Positions 1-6,361 of a stretch of DNA of 35,742 bases are shown piece after piece. The notes beneath the pieces were generated by a model, which saw only the letters and a program-made list of their open reading frames with translations, did no database searches and was not told where the DNA came from. The DNA comes from Helicobacter sp. GTDB lineage: Bacteria; Campylobacterota; Campylobacteria; Campylobacterales; Helicobacteraceae. Made by a program: the position numbers and the translations under genes. The DNA lies in the NCBI GenBank assembly GCA_022511145.1, contig JAFLSC010000020.1:1-35742 (forward strand). The letters are read 5' to 3'. Every line of letters starts with the position of its first letter. Position 1 is the first letter of the stretch.

Positions 1-266
1 ATCGTGGAGACTTCACCCCGATGGCTTTTTTTAATCTCCCGTATCAACTCAATACCATTAAGTTTAGGCATTAAAATATCAGTAATAACAACATCAATAT
101 TTTTGTCTTTGATAATTTCCAACGCCTCTTTACCATTATTTGCAGTATAAAGCTTACCCACATAATCCTCTAATACCATTGAAGTGAGTTTTAAAATATC
201 CTTTTCATCTTCAACATACAACACTTTTAAACGTTTCAAAGCTTTTTCACTATTTTTGGTTAGCAT
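1..266 (-). CDS. Response regulator, receiver domain (partial, cut by left edge)
   Basis: The minus-strand reading from ATG 266 begins MLTKNSEKALKRLKVLYVEDE and continues through VITDILMPKLNG to the window edge. This is a CheY-type receiver: the acidic pair D/E in VEDE, the phospho-acceptor Asp in ITDILMPK, and the usual beta-alpha spacing. The C-terminal part, including the conserved Thr/Lys and any output domain, is outside the window, so it cannot be said whether it binds DNA. AAAGGAG lies just upstream, inside the last codons of the kinase gene, so the two are co-transcribed and the kinase is its probable partner. Confidence 0.9.
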   Translation of the reverse strand, partial: MLTKNSEKALKRLKVLYVEDEKDILKLTSMVLEDYVGKLYTANNGKEALEIIKDKNIDVVITDILMPKLNGIELIREIKKSHRGEVST

Positions 267-279
267 TTTTTCTCCTTTG

Positions 280-1836
280 CTAATTATTTTTTAAGGGAAT
301 AATAAGAATAAATTGTGTTCCTATCCTCTCTTTATCGTTAGAACAAGTTAAATCTTCGCTGCACTCCTTGCTTTGCTCATTCCATTTGATATTTTTCACT
401 TCAATGCTCCCTTCCATATGTTTTTCTATAATTTGCTTAGACATATATAAGCCAACGCCTGTCCCAACGGATTTATGTTTGGTTGTAAAATAAGGCTCAA
501 AGATTTTTTGAATATCATTAAGCCAAATTCCGCCTCCATTATCCACAAAAAGTATTTTAACATAACCTTCCTGATTTACTCCCTTATAATTTTCAACAAA
601 AATGAAAATTTTAGGTGAATTAACCTTTCTTTCCTTAAAAATATCCATTGAATTTTTAATTAAATTCAAAATCACTTGGGAAAAAGCATTAGAATGCCCA
701 TAAAGCGTAATATTATCGGGACAAATGATTTCAAAGTCAATTTCCTCTTGCTTGAGAAAAATATCAACAAGAGCGAAAGAATCTTGGAGATTCTTTTTAA
801 GATTAAAAGCTTCTTCAACACTTGAGGGACGAAAAAAATTCCTAAAATCCTCAATCGTTCTTGACATTATCCGAGCGATTTTTAATCCCTCCTCCACTTG
901 CATTTCGATAAAATCTTGCGTTAATTTTCCATTCTTAGATTTAACTTTAAAAGTTTGAATCAAAAGTATCAAAGCATTAAGCGGTTGTCGCCACTGATGA
1001 GCAATATTTCCTATCATCTCCCCCATACTTGCCAATCTTGCTTGCTGATACATAATTTGGTCTTTTTTTTGATTTTCTGCAATTTCTTTTTTGATGATTT
1101 GGTGCAAATTTTCATTAATCTCCTCTAAAGCTTTAGTTTTTTCTTTAATCGTATTTTCAAGGACATTATGAAAATTCTTAATATCTTTAATAATCAAAAA
1201 ACTTAGCAAAAGTGTAACAAATACGATAAAAAACATTATGGCTGAAACGATATAATCCAAAAAAGAATGAATAGTGCTATTATGCTCTTTTTGGATTTCA
1301 ACAAGTTTTAAATCCGTTTTAATAATGTTAAAAATTGTCTCATTAATATCATAAGTAAAATCCTTGAAAGATTCTTGTAGATTTTGGTCAGTCATATGCC
1401 TTGCTTGATTGATTAAAATCCCTAATTTTCGCAACAAACTTCGATTTTCCTCAAAGATTTGCTTCTCTTCTTGCAAACTCTCCTCATCAAATAAGATATT
1501 TGAGATTTTAAAAATCAATTTCATCGGCTTTTCTTCTCTTGATAAATCCTCTTGAATCTGCTGATAATCCTCCCATAACAAAAGGATTTCTTGCTGCCAA
1601 TCTAAAGAAAAATGCTCTTGATTGCAATTTGCAAGATAAATCATTTTTTTTCGTATTTCCTCAAGGCTTGCTAAAGATTCTGTATGCCCAACCAAAAGGG
1701 TATCATAGCTATATTTTAAACTAAAATGAAAAATAGAAGCAACCACAGCTAGAGAAAGCAAACCGGTTGCGATATTTAAAACAAGAAATCGTATCTTTGA
1801 TTCCAAAGAATTTCCAAAAAGCTGTAAATTTATCAC
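280..1836 (-). CDS. Membrane sensor histidine kinase
   Basis: 518 residues from a GTG start, preceded by AGGGG. Transmembrane segments lie near residues 17-38 and 192-216, enclosing a mostly helical periplasmic sensor region of about 150 residues. A coiled coil follows, then the H-box IGNIAHQWRQPLNAL with the phospho-acceptor His. The ATPase part has the N-box VILNLIKNSMD, the G1 box FVDNGGGIW, the F-box FEPYFTTK and the G2 box GTGVGLYM. The HQWRQPL form of the H-box is common in Campylobacterota kinases. No PAS domain is seen and HAMP is not obvious. It should autophosphorylate and pass phosphate to the receiver encoded 13 bases downstream. The signal is unknown. Later starts would remove the first membrane segment, which supports the GTG. 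Confidence 0.9.
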   Translation of the reverse strand: MINLQLFGNSLESKIRFLVLNIATGLLSLAVVASIFHFSLKYSYDTLLVGHTESLASLEEIRKKMIYLANCNQEHFSLDWQQEILLLWEDYQQIQEDLSREEKPMKLIFKISNILFDEESLQEEKQIFEENRSLLRKLGILINQARHMTDQNLQESFKDFTYDINETIFNIIKTDLKLVEIQKEHNSTIHSFLDYIVSAIMFFIVFVTLLLSFLIIKDIKNFHNVLENTIKEKTKALEEINENLHQIIKKEIAENQKKDQIMYQQARLASMGEMIGNIAHQWRQPLNALILLIQTFKVKSKNGKLTQDFIEMQVEEGLKIARIMSRTIEDFRNFFRPSSVEEAFNLKKNLQDSFALVDIFLKQEEIDFEIICPDNITLYGHSNAFSQVILNLIKNSMDIFKERKVNSPKIFIFVENYKGVNQEGYVKILFVDNGGGIWLNDIQKIFEPYFTTKHKSVGTGVGLYMSKQIIEKHMEGSIEVKNIKWNEQSKECSEDLTCSNDKERIGTQFILIIPLKNN

Positions 1837-2029
1837 CCCTAACCCTTAAAATAATTAAAATTTACCGCAAAATTATAATTAAAAAATATAAAAGAGATTT
1901 TAAGTATTATTTTTAAGCATTATTTTTGAAAGATTAATGATTCTTTTATACAAAAAAACATATCATTAAAAATTCAAAATATATTCCAAGTATATTTTTG
2001 GATAAATCTCAAATTCTAAGGAGTCCTTT

Positions 2030-2344
2030 ATGAAAAAGATTCTTTTAAGTTTAGTATTAGCTGGTGGCTGTTTAATGGCAGCTGATGGGGCTGATATTTT
2101 TAAAAAATGTATCGCTTGCCACGGACCTCAAGGGGACAAAGTTGCACCCGGAAGCAAAGGTGATGTAACCATTGGTGGTTTGGATAAAGCAAGATTAGTT
2201 GCATCACTCAAAGGTTATGCAGCAGGAACAGAAGATAATGGCGGAGCAAAAGCTATTATGTATTCCAATATGAAAAATTGGAATCTTACTGATGAAGATA
2301 TTGATGCTGTTGCTGATTATATCTCCAAACTTCCTAAAAAATAA
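2030..2344 (+). CDS. Periplasmic monohaem cytochrome c (c-553 type)
   Basis: 104 residues. A signal peptide of about 18 residues (MKKILLSLVLAGGCLMAADG) is followed by one CxxCH haem site, CIACH, close to the mature N-terminus. The likely distal Met ligand is in YSNMKNW, and the C-terminal helix DIDAVADYISKL is typical of class I cytochromes. It resembles the soluble c-553 of H. pylori and Campylobacter, which carries electrons from the bc1 complex to terminal oxidases (family knowledge). AAGGAG is placed 6 bases before the ATG. It is divergent from the kinase gene, so its promoter lies in 1837-2029. alr follows 29 bases downstream. Confidence 0.93.
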   Translation: MKKILLSLVLAGGCLMAADGADIFKKCIACHGPQGDKVAPGSKGDVTIGGLDKARLVASLKGYAAGTEDNGGAKAIMYSNMKNWNLTDEDIDAVADYISKLPKK

Positions 2345-2348
2345 CTTC

Positions 2349-2366
2349 CCTCTCCTCTTGGAGAGG
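2349..2366 (+). promoter_or_regulatory. GC-rich hairpin containing the alr Shine-Dalgarno
   Basis: CCTCTCC (2349-2355), loop TCTT, GGAGAGG (2360-2366), then TTTTAAAATG. The right arm is the only purine-rich Shine-Dalgarno for alr (ATG at 2374), and the hairpin starts 5 bases after the cytochrome stop codon. It looks both like a weak intrinsic terminator (7-bp GC stem plus four T) and like a ribosome-site clamp that a ribosome ending on the cytochrome gene could open. The structure is seen in the sequence; the function is inferred. Confidence 0.65.
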
Positions 2367-2373
2367 TTTTAAA

Positions 2374-3459
2374 ATGCCTTTTTTACAGATTAATTCTCAT
2401 CATTTTTTTGCAAACTACCAAGCCTTAAGACAAAAGATTGCCCCTAATAATCCTGAAAAACTTGCCATTGTTTTAAAAGATAATGCTTATGGACACGGCT
2501 TAAAAGAGATAGCACAATTAGCAAATAATGTCAAAATCCCTTCAGCTTTTGTTAAAAATACTAAAGAAGCCCTAGAGATTCACTCATTATTCCAACACAT
2601 TACAATCCTCTATCCTCAAACACTCCCTGATGAAGCACTTTTAAAAGAATGTCTTGAAAAACCTAATCTTTATTTTGCCGTAGCAAATTTGGATTTTTTA
2701 AACCTACTGCCTAAAGGGGCAAAAATCGAACTCAAAGTTAATTCCGGAATGAATCGCAATGGAATCTGTCCCACTGATTTACCTCTTGCTTTTGAAAAAA
2801 TAGTCCAAAATCAGCTTGAACTTGTAGGTATATTCACCCATAATGGATTTGGTGATGATTTAGGGAGCGAATTTTTTACACAACAAGACAATTTTTTACA
2901 AATCAAAAAAGAATCACTCAAACTTTGTGAAAATTTCCATCTCTCTAAACCTCGATTCCACTCTCTTAGCACTTCAGGAGCTTTAAGAATAAAAAATTCA
3001 CCAAAAAATCAGCTTGATTCTCCAGAGTTAAGTGATGATTTATACCGAATCGGAATCGGCTTTTATGGCTATTTGTGTGCGGATTTGATTTTAGAGATTC
3101 CTATCAGGTTGCAACCTATTGCTTCTTTGTGGGTGAATAAAATCTCCTCCCTTTCTCTTAAAAAATCCCAAAGAATAGGATATAGTGGTGTCTCAAAACT
3201 CGATAGGGACGCTATCGTCTCTACTTATGATATAGGTTATGGTGATGGGCTTTTCCGCTTAAGAGAGGGAATGGAGCTTTGCACAAAAGAGGGATTTAAG
3301 ATTCTGCCTAGAGTTTCTATGGATTGCCTAAGTATCCAAAGTCATCATCAATGCCTTTGCCTATTTGATAATGTTTGGGAATGGGCTAAGGCTTTTAACA
3401 CCATTCCTTATGAGATTCTCTCTCATCTAAAACCCCATATCCCCAAACAAATCCTTTAA
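2374..3459 (+). CDS. alr: Alanine racemase
   Basis: 361 residues, PLP-dependent. It interconverts L- and D-alanine in the cytoplasm for peptidoglycan. The PLP Lys is K35 in VLKDNAYGHG, and the catalytic Tyr is about residue 270 in QRIGYSG. The barrel motifs KVNSGMNR and FTHNGFGDD, and the C-terminal motifs IGYGDG and VSMDCLSI, all match the family, and the length is normal. Start: ATG with GGAGAGG 7 bases upstream, a site locked in a hairpin. The D-Ala-D-Ala ligase gene that uses its product is about 0.9 kb away on the same strand, separated by two minus-strand genes. Confidence 0.95.
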   Translation: MPFLQINSHHFFANYQALRQKIAPNNPEKLAIVLKDNAYGHGLKEIAQLANNVKIPSAFVKNTKEALEIHSLFQHITILYPQTLPDEALLKECLEKPNLYFAVANLDFLNLLPKGAKIELKVNSGMNRNGICPTDLPLAFEKIVQNQLELVGIFTHNGFGDDLGSEFFTQQDNFLQIKKESLKLCENFHLSKPRFHSLSTSGALRIKNSPKNQLDSPELSDDLYRIGIGFYGYLCADLILEIPIRLQPIASLWVNKISSLSLKKSQRIGYSGVSKLDRDAIVSTYDIGYGDGLFRLREGMELCTKEGFKILPRVSMDCLSIQSHHQCLCLFDNVWEWAKAFNTIPYEILSHLKPHIPKQIL

Positions 3460-3489
3460 ATTAACGCTCCCTACGAGCTTTTAATAAAA

Positions 3490-3515
3490 TCTGCTTGGTT
3501 TTTCAAACAAGCAGA
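3490..3515 (-). terminator. Intrinsic terminator after the small lipoprotein gene
   Basis: Perfect 8-bp inverted repeat TCTGCTTG/CAAGCAGA with a 10-base loop. On the minus strand it is followed by TTTTATTAA, and it lies 17 bases past the lipoprotein stop. It also sits downstream of alr on the plus strand, but there no T-run follows, so it probably acts mainly on the minus strand. Confidence 0.7.
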
Positions 3516-3531
3516 GTTCTAATTATTCTCT

Positions 3532-3825
3532 CTATTCAGCCTCTCTATATGCTCCATAGACTCTAACACATTCTACATATTCTTTACTAAAATTTGAAGG
3601 ATTTTCCTCAACAGCCTTTACATTTGAACCCATACCTACTTTCTTGTAATCCTCATTAAATTTACCTGATATTTCTTTTTCCTCACAACTTCTTTTTATT
3701 TTTCCTAATTCCTCTTTAGAAAGTTTTTTTAACTCCTCCACACTCTTAGGCTCACTAGAACAACCCACAAAATAAAGACTCATTAAACTTGCTAAAGCAA
3801 GACTTGTTAAAATTTTGTTTTTCAC
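3532..3825 (-). CDS. Small lipoprotein, possibly EexN-like
   Basis: 97 residues from GTG 3825, with AAGGAG 5 bases upstream. The lipoprotein signal has a basic N-terminus, a hydrophobic stretch and the lipobox YFVGC with Cys at residue 22. The mature part is short, charged and helical (PKSVEELKKLSKEELGKIK) with two further Cys, in RSCEEKE and EYVECVR. The Lys/Glu-rich start with a VEEL motif and paired Cys recalls the EexN/entry-exclusion family of small Campylobacterota lipoproteins, but this is a weak resemblance from memory. Function unknown. It has its own terminator and sits between convergent alr and the co-oriented small membrane protein gene. Confidence 0.75.
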   Translation of the reverse strand: MKNKILTSLALASLMSLYFVGCSSEPKSVEELKKLSKEELGKIKRSCEEKEISGKFNEDYKKVGMGSNVKAVEENPSNFSKEYVECVRVYGAYREAE

Positions 3826-3867
3826 TATTTCTCCTTGTCAAAAATAAAGTTGAAATTAAAATCCTTA

Positions 3868-3893
3868 AAAAACCTTAAACCTATAAGGTTTTT
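3868..3893 (-). terminator. Intrinsic terminator after the 83-residue membrane protein gene
   Basis: Perfect 10-bp inverted repeat AAAAACCTTA/TAAGGTTTTT with a 6-base loop. On the minus strand the right arm runs into T6 and more T-rich sequence. It lies 45 bases past the stop at 3939 and isolates this gene from the lipoprotein gene downstream. Confidence 0.65.
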
Positions 3894-3938
3894 AATTTGG
3901 ATTTTTAAATTTTACCTAATGATTTAAGAAAATCTAAA

Positions 3939-4190
3939 TCAAGCATTTTTGTTTTCGCCAATTACCTGAAGCATTTCTTGGTGTCTTTGTTTATTGACTC
4001 TTTGGGCGATACTTACCCAAGCCCAAATAACAGAAACAAGCCCCAAAGGAATGCCTATAACTAAACCAATCGCTGTGAAATCAAACACTAAAGCAATAAT
4101 CCAAATGAGGAAATTGCAAACTGCTTGGATATACATTCCCTTAAGTGCTAAAGCCACAAAAGGAAAGAAAAAAGCCAAAATGTAAATCAT
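3939..4190 (-). CDS. Small membrane protein, YqaE/Pmp3-like
   Basis: 83 residues with AAGGAG before the ATG. It is almost wholly hydrophobic up to residue about 62: MIYILAFFFPFVALALKG, then a second stretch QAVCNFLIWIIALVFDF and a third GLVIGIPLGLVSVIWAWVSI, followed by a charged cytosolic tail. The ILAFFFPFVAL opening and short double-span layout resemble the YqaE/Pmp3 (UPF0057) family, whose members are small inner-membrane proteins linked to membrane potential or stress. The third span makes it longer than the usual 50-60 residues, so this is a tentative placing. Its promoter carries a ten-G run, so expression may switch on and off. Confidence 0.75.
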   Translation of the reverse strand: MIYILAFFFPFVALALKGMYIQAVCNFLIWIIALVFDFTAIGLVIGIPLGLVSVIWAWVSIAQRVNKQRHQEMLQVIGENKNA

Positions 4191-4221
4191 TATTTCTCCT
4201 TAATAAATAAAGTAAAGAAAT

Positions 4222-4237
4222 ATTATACCCCCCCCCC
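4222..4237 (-). promoter_or_regulatory. Promoter with a G10 tract abutting the -10 box
   Basis: On the minus strand, ten consecutive G (4237-4228) run directly into TATAAT (4227-4222), followed about 20 bases on by AAGGAG and the ATG at 4190. The tract therefore lies in the spacer between -35 and -10. A homopolymer of this length is prone to slipped-strand mispairing, and a change in length would change promoter geometry. Sequence seen directly; switching inferred. Confidence 0.8.
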
Positions 4238-4287
4238 AGCTTAAATAAAATTTAAACTCTAATACCCAATTTCTATCAAATTTTTAT

Positions 4288-4293
4288 GATAAT
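4288..4293 (+). promoter_or_regulatory. Putative -10 box for ddl
   Basis: TGATAATATT with hexamer GATAAT, in AT-rich DNA. It predicts transcription from about 4300, which fits translation from TTG 4352 and not from the ATG at 4286, which overlaps the box itself. Confidence 0.5.
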
Positions 4294-4351
4294 ATTTAGT
4301 TTTATTAGAAGTTTTGGTATGATTTTGCAATTTTATTTTTGGGAGACGACT

Positions 4352-5386
4352 TTGAATCTATCAATTTTATTTGGCGGAGTTAGTTTTGAACACGAAATCA
4401 GTATTGTGAGTGCGATTGCTTTAAAGAAGCTTTTAGGGGAGACACAAACCTTTATCTTTTTAGATGAAAATCGCGATTTTTACCTTATTGAACCTCATCA
4501 AATGCAATCCAAATATTTTTCCTCCAAAGCCTACACCAAATCCCCAAAAATCTACCTCAAAAAAGGTGGGTTCTATCAAAAATCACTGCTAGGTGAGAAA
4601 GCCTTGCATTTACCTATGGTGCTTAATCTCATTCACGGCGGTGATGGCGAAGATGGCAAGATTGCGGCATTATTAGATTTTTTTGAGATTGCCTATATCG
4701 GACCTCGCTTAAATGCCTGTGTGTTAAGTTTTGATAAAGAATTTACCAAATTTCTTGCCCAAAATCGCCAAATCCCCACTCTACCCTTTTGGATTCTCTA
4801 TCGCGGTGAAGCACTCCCTCATTTTGATTATCCTATTATCGTTAAACCTGCAAGATTAGGGAGTTCTATCGGTATTAGCGTAGTAAAATCACAAGAAGAA
4901 CTACAATATGCCCTTGATGTTGCCTTTGAGTTTGATAATAAAGTGATGATTGAACCTTTTATTAGCGGGATAAAAGAATACAATCTTGCCGGCTATAAGG
5001 GTAAAGAGGGATTTTGTTTCTCAATCCTTGAAGAACCCCAAAAAAAAGAATTTTTGGATTTTGAAAAAAAATATTTAGATTTTTCAAGGACGCAAAGCAC
5101 ACAAGAAGCTGATATTTCTCCTGAACTCAAAAAAACATTGCAGGAGTATTTCATCAAAATTTATGACAATCTCTTTGAGGGGGCGTTAATCCGCTGTGAT
5201 TTTTTCATTAAAGAAGGAACTTGCTACCTTAATGAAATTAACCCCATTCCGGGCAGTATGGCAAATTATCTTTTTAAAGATTTTAAAACCGCCCTTAGCA
5301 ATCTCTCAAACGCTCTCCCTAAAGAAAAAAATATTAAAGTGCAGTATAATTTTTTGCACCAAATCCAATTTGCAAAAGGTAAATAG
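4352..5386 (+). CDS. ddl: D-alanine--D-alanine ligase
   Basis: 344 residues. ATP-grasp enzyme that joins two D-Ala for the peptidoglycan precursor; cytoplasmic. Start chosen: TTG 4352 with GGGAG 6 bases upstream, giving MNLSILFGGVSFEHEISIVSA, the normal family N-terminus. The in-frame ATG at 4286 would add 22 residues of no family likeness and lies in the promoter. Motifs seen: HGGDGEDGKIAALLD, PYIGPRL-like AYIGPRLNACVLSFDKE, KPARLGSSIGISVV (ATP-grasp lysine loop), and the metal site CYLNEINPIPGSMAN. The stop overlaps the next gene by one base. Confidence 0.95.
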   Translation: MNLSILFGGVSFEHEISIVSAIALKKLLGETQTFIFLDENRDFYLIEPHQMQSKYFSSKAYTKSPKIYLKKGGFYQKSLLGEKALHLPMVLNLIHGGDGEDGKIAALLDFFEIAYIGPRLNACVLSFDKEFTKFLAQNRQIPTLPFWILYRGEALPHFDYPIIVKPARLGSSIGISVVKSQEELQYALDVAFEFDNKVMIEPFISGIKEYNLAGYKGKEGFCFSILEEPQKKEFLDFEKKYLDFSRTQSTQEADISPELKKTLQEYFIKIYDNLFEGALIRCDFFIKEGTCYLNEINPIPGSMANYLFKDFKTALSNLSNALPKEKNIKVQYNFLHQIQFAKGK

Positions 5387-6111
5387 TGGCTCTTAAAACC
5401 ATTCTTTACCAAGGGGGAGAATTTGAAATCTCTTATGAGATTTTAAATCCCACTTGCTCTCAAAATCTCATTATCTTACACGGGTGGGGTTCAAGCAAGG
5501 CTTTAATGAACCAAGCTTTCAGTCAATCCTTTAAGGAATTTTGCCACATTTATATTGATTTACCCGGTTTTGGTAACTCCAAATCGCCACCTTTTCCTTT
5601 GCAAACGCAAGATTATGCCGAGATTGTTAAACTTATCTTATCACAACTTGATAAAAAGATTGATTGTGTAATGGGGCATAGCTTTGGGGGTAAAGTAGGT
5701 GTCTTACTCAATCCTAGCACCCTAATTCTCCTTAGCAGTGCAGGAATCCCCAAAGAAAAATCCCTCAAAATACATTTTAAAATCGCCCTTAGCAAAACGC
5801 TTAATCGCATCTGCCCTCCTCTTAGTTTGGCATTAAAAAAAATCTTGCGTTCCAAAGATGTAGAAAATATGAATGAGATAATGTATCAAACCTTTAAAAA
5901 TGTCGTTGATGAGGATTTTTCTAATTATTTTGCTCATTATAATAATCTGGCTTTAATCTTTTGGGGCAGACAAGACACCACCACACCGCTAAAAAGTGGC
6001 GAAAAAATCGCTACTTTGATTAAAAAATCACACTTTTATGTCCTAGAGGGGGAACACTTTTTCTTTTTGGATAAAGGAAAAGTTATAGAGGAGCTTTATC
6101 ACTCGCTTTAA
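5386..6111 (+). CDS. Alpha/beta hydrolase
   Basis: 241 residues from GTG 5386, sharing one base with the ddl stop. Alpha/beta-hydrolase fold: oxyanion region ILHGWGSS, DLPGFGNS, nucleophile elbow GHSFGG (Ser), acidic residue in WGRQDTTTP, and the catalytic His in LEGEHFFFL. The H. pylori gene in the same place, between ddl and murF, is often labelled 2-hydroxy-6-oxohepta-2,4-dienoate hydrolase by homology only. The substrate is unknown, and the conserved place between two cell-wall genes hints at an envelope role (inference). Confidence 0.88.
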   Translation: MALKTILYQGGEFEISYEILNPTCSQNLIILHGWGSSKALMNQAFSQSFKEFCHIYIDLPGFGNSKSPPFPLQTQDYAEIVKLILSQLDKKIDCVMGHSFGGKVGVLLNPSTLILLSSAGIPKEKSLKIHFKIALSKTLNRICPPLSLALKKILRSKDVENMNEIMYQTFKNVVDEDFSNYFAHYNNLALIFWGRQDTTTPLKSGEKIATLIKKSHFYVLEGEHFFFLDKGKVIEELYHSL

Positions 6112-6160
6112 ATCGCCATTGTCCTTTTACCTTGTCATTGACAATCTCCCTCTTTATTGC

Positions 6161-6237
6161 GTCATTGCAAGAAAGCTGCAAGGTTTTTGTGGCAATCTTT
6201 TTTATAAGATTGCTAGGGATTCTCCCCTTGCAATAAC
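6161..6237. repeat. Palindromic dispersed-type repeat element
   Basis: A 77-base element bounded by GTCATTGCAAG (6161-6171) and CTTGCAATAAC (6227-6237), inverted with one mismatch. Inside is a perfect 8-bp inverted repeat GCAATCTT/AAGATTGC (6192-6199, 6206-6213). Upstream is a separate short palindrome TTGTCA-T-TGACAA (6132-6144). The GTCATTGC...GGCAATCTT...AAGATTGC...GCAATGAC pattern is one I know as a widespread non-coding palindromic repeat in bacterial genomes, including enterohepatic Helicobacter. It fills most of the gap between the hydrolase and murF and may also serve as a terminator. Confidence 0.6.
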
Positions 6238-6314
6238 AAATTTTTTGATTTTACCTAATCTTTTATTTTGAAAATACAAACCGCTCTTTAATCTAAAATT
6301 TTATTTATCTTTGA

Positions 6315-6320
6315 TAAAAT
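6315..6320 (+). promoter_or_regulatory. Putative -10 box for murF and following genes
   Basis: TTTGATAAAATAC holds a TAAAAT hexamer at 6315-6320 in AT-rich DNA, about 42 bases before the murF TTG start. It is the best candidate between the repeat element and the gene run that follows. Confidence 0.35.
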
Positions 6321-6361
6321 ACATAGTTTATTACAAATCAGACTCTATTTAAGGCTTTAAA

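Noticed and set aside
1898..1935. Imperfect 13-14-base tandem units (TTTTAAGTATTA / TTTTTAAGCATTA / TTTTTGAAAGATTA) before the cytochrome gene
   Set aside because: Simple AT-rich similarity with many mismatches; not enough for a repeat call.
4286..4351. Upstream ATG as the ddl start, adding 22 residues
   Set aside because: It overlaps the predicted -10 box and the extra residues fit no family N-terminus; TTG 4352 has GGGAG at good spacing.
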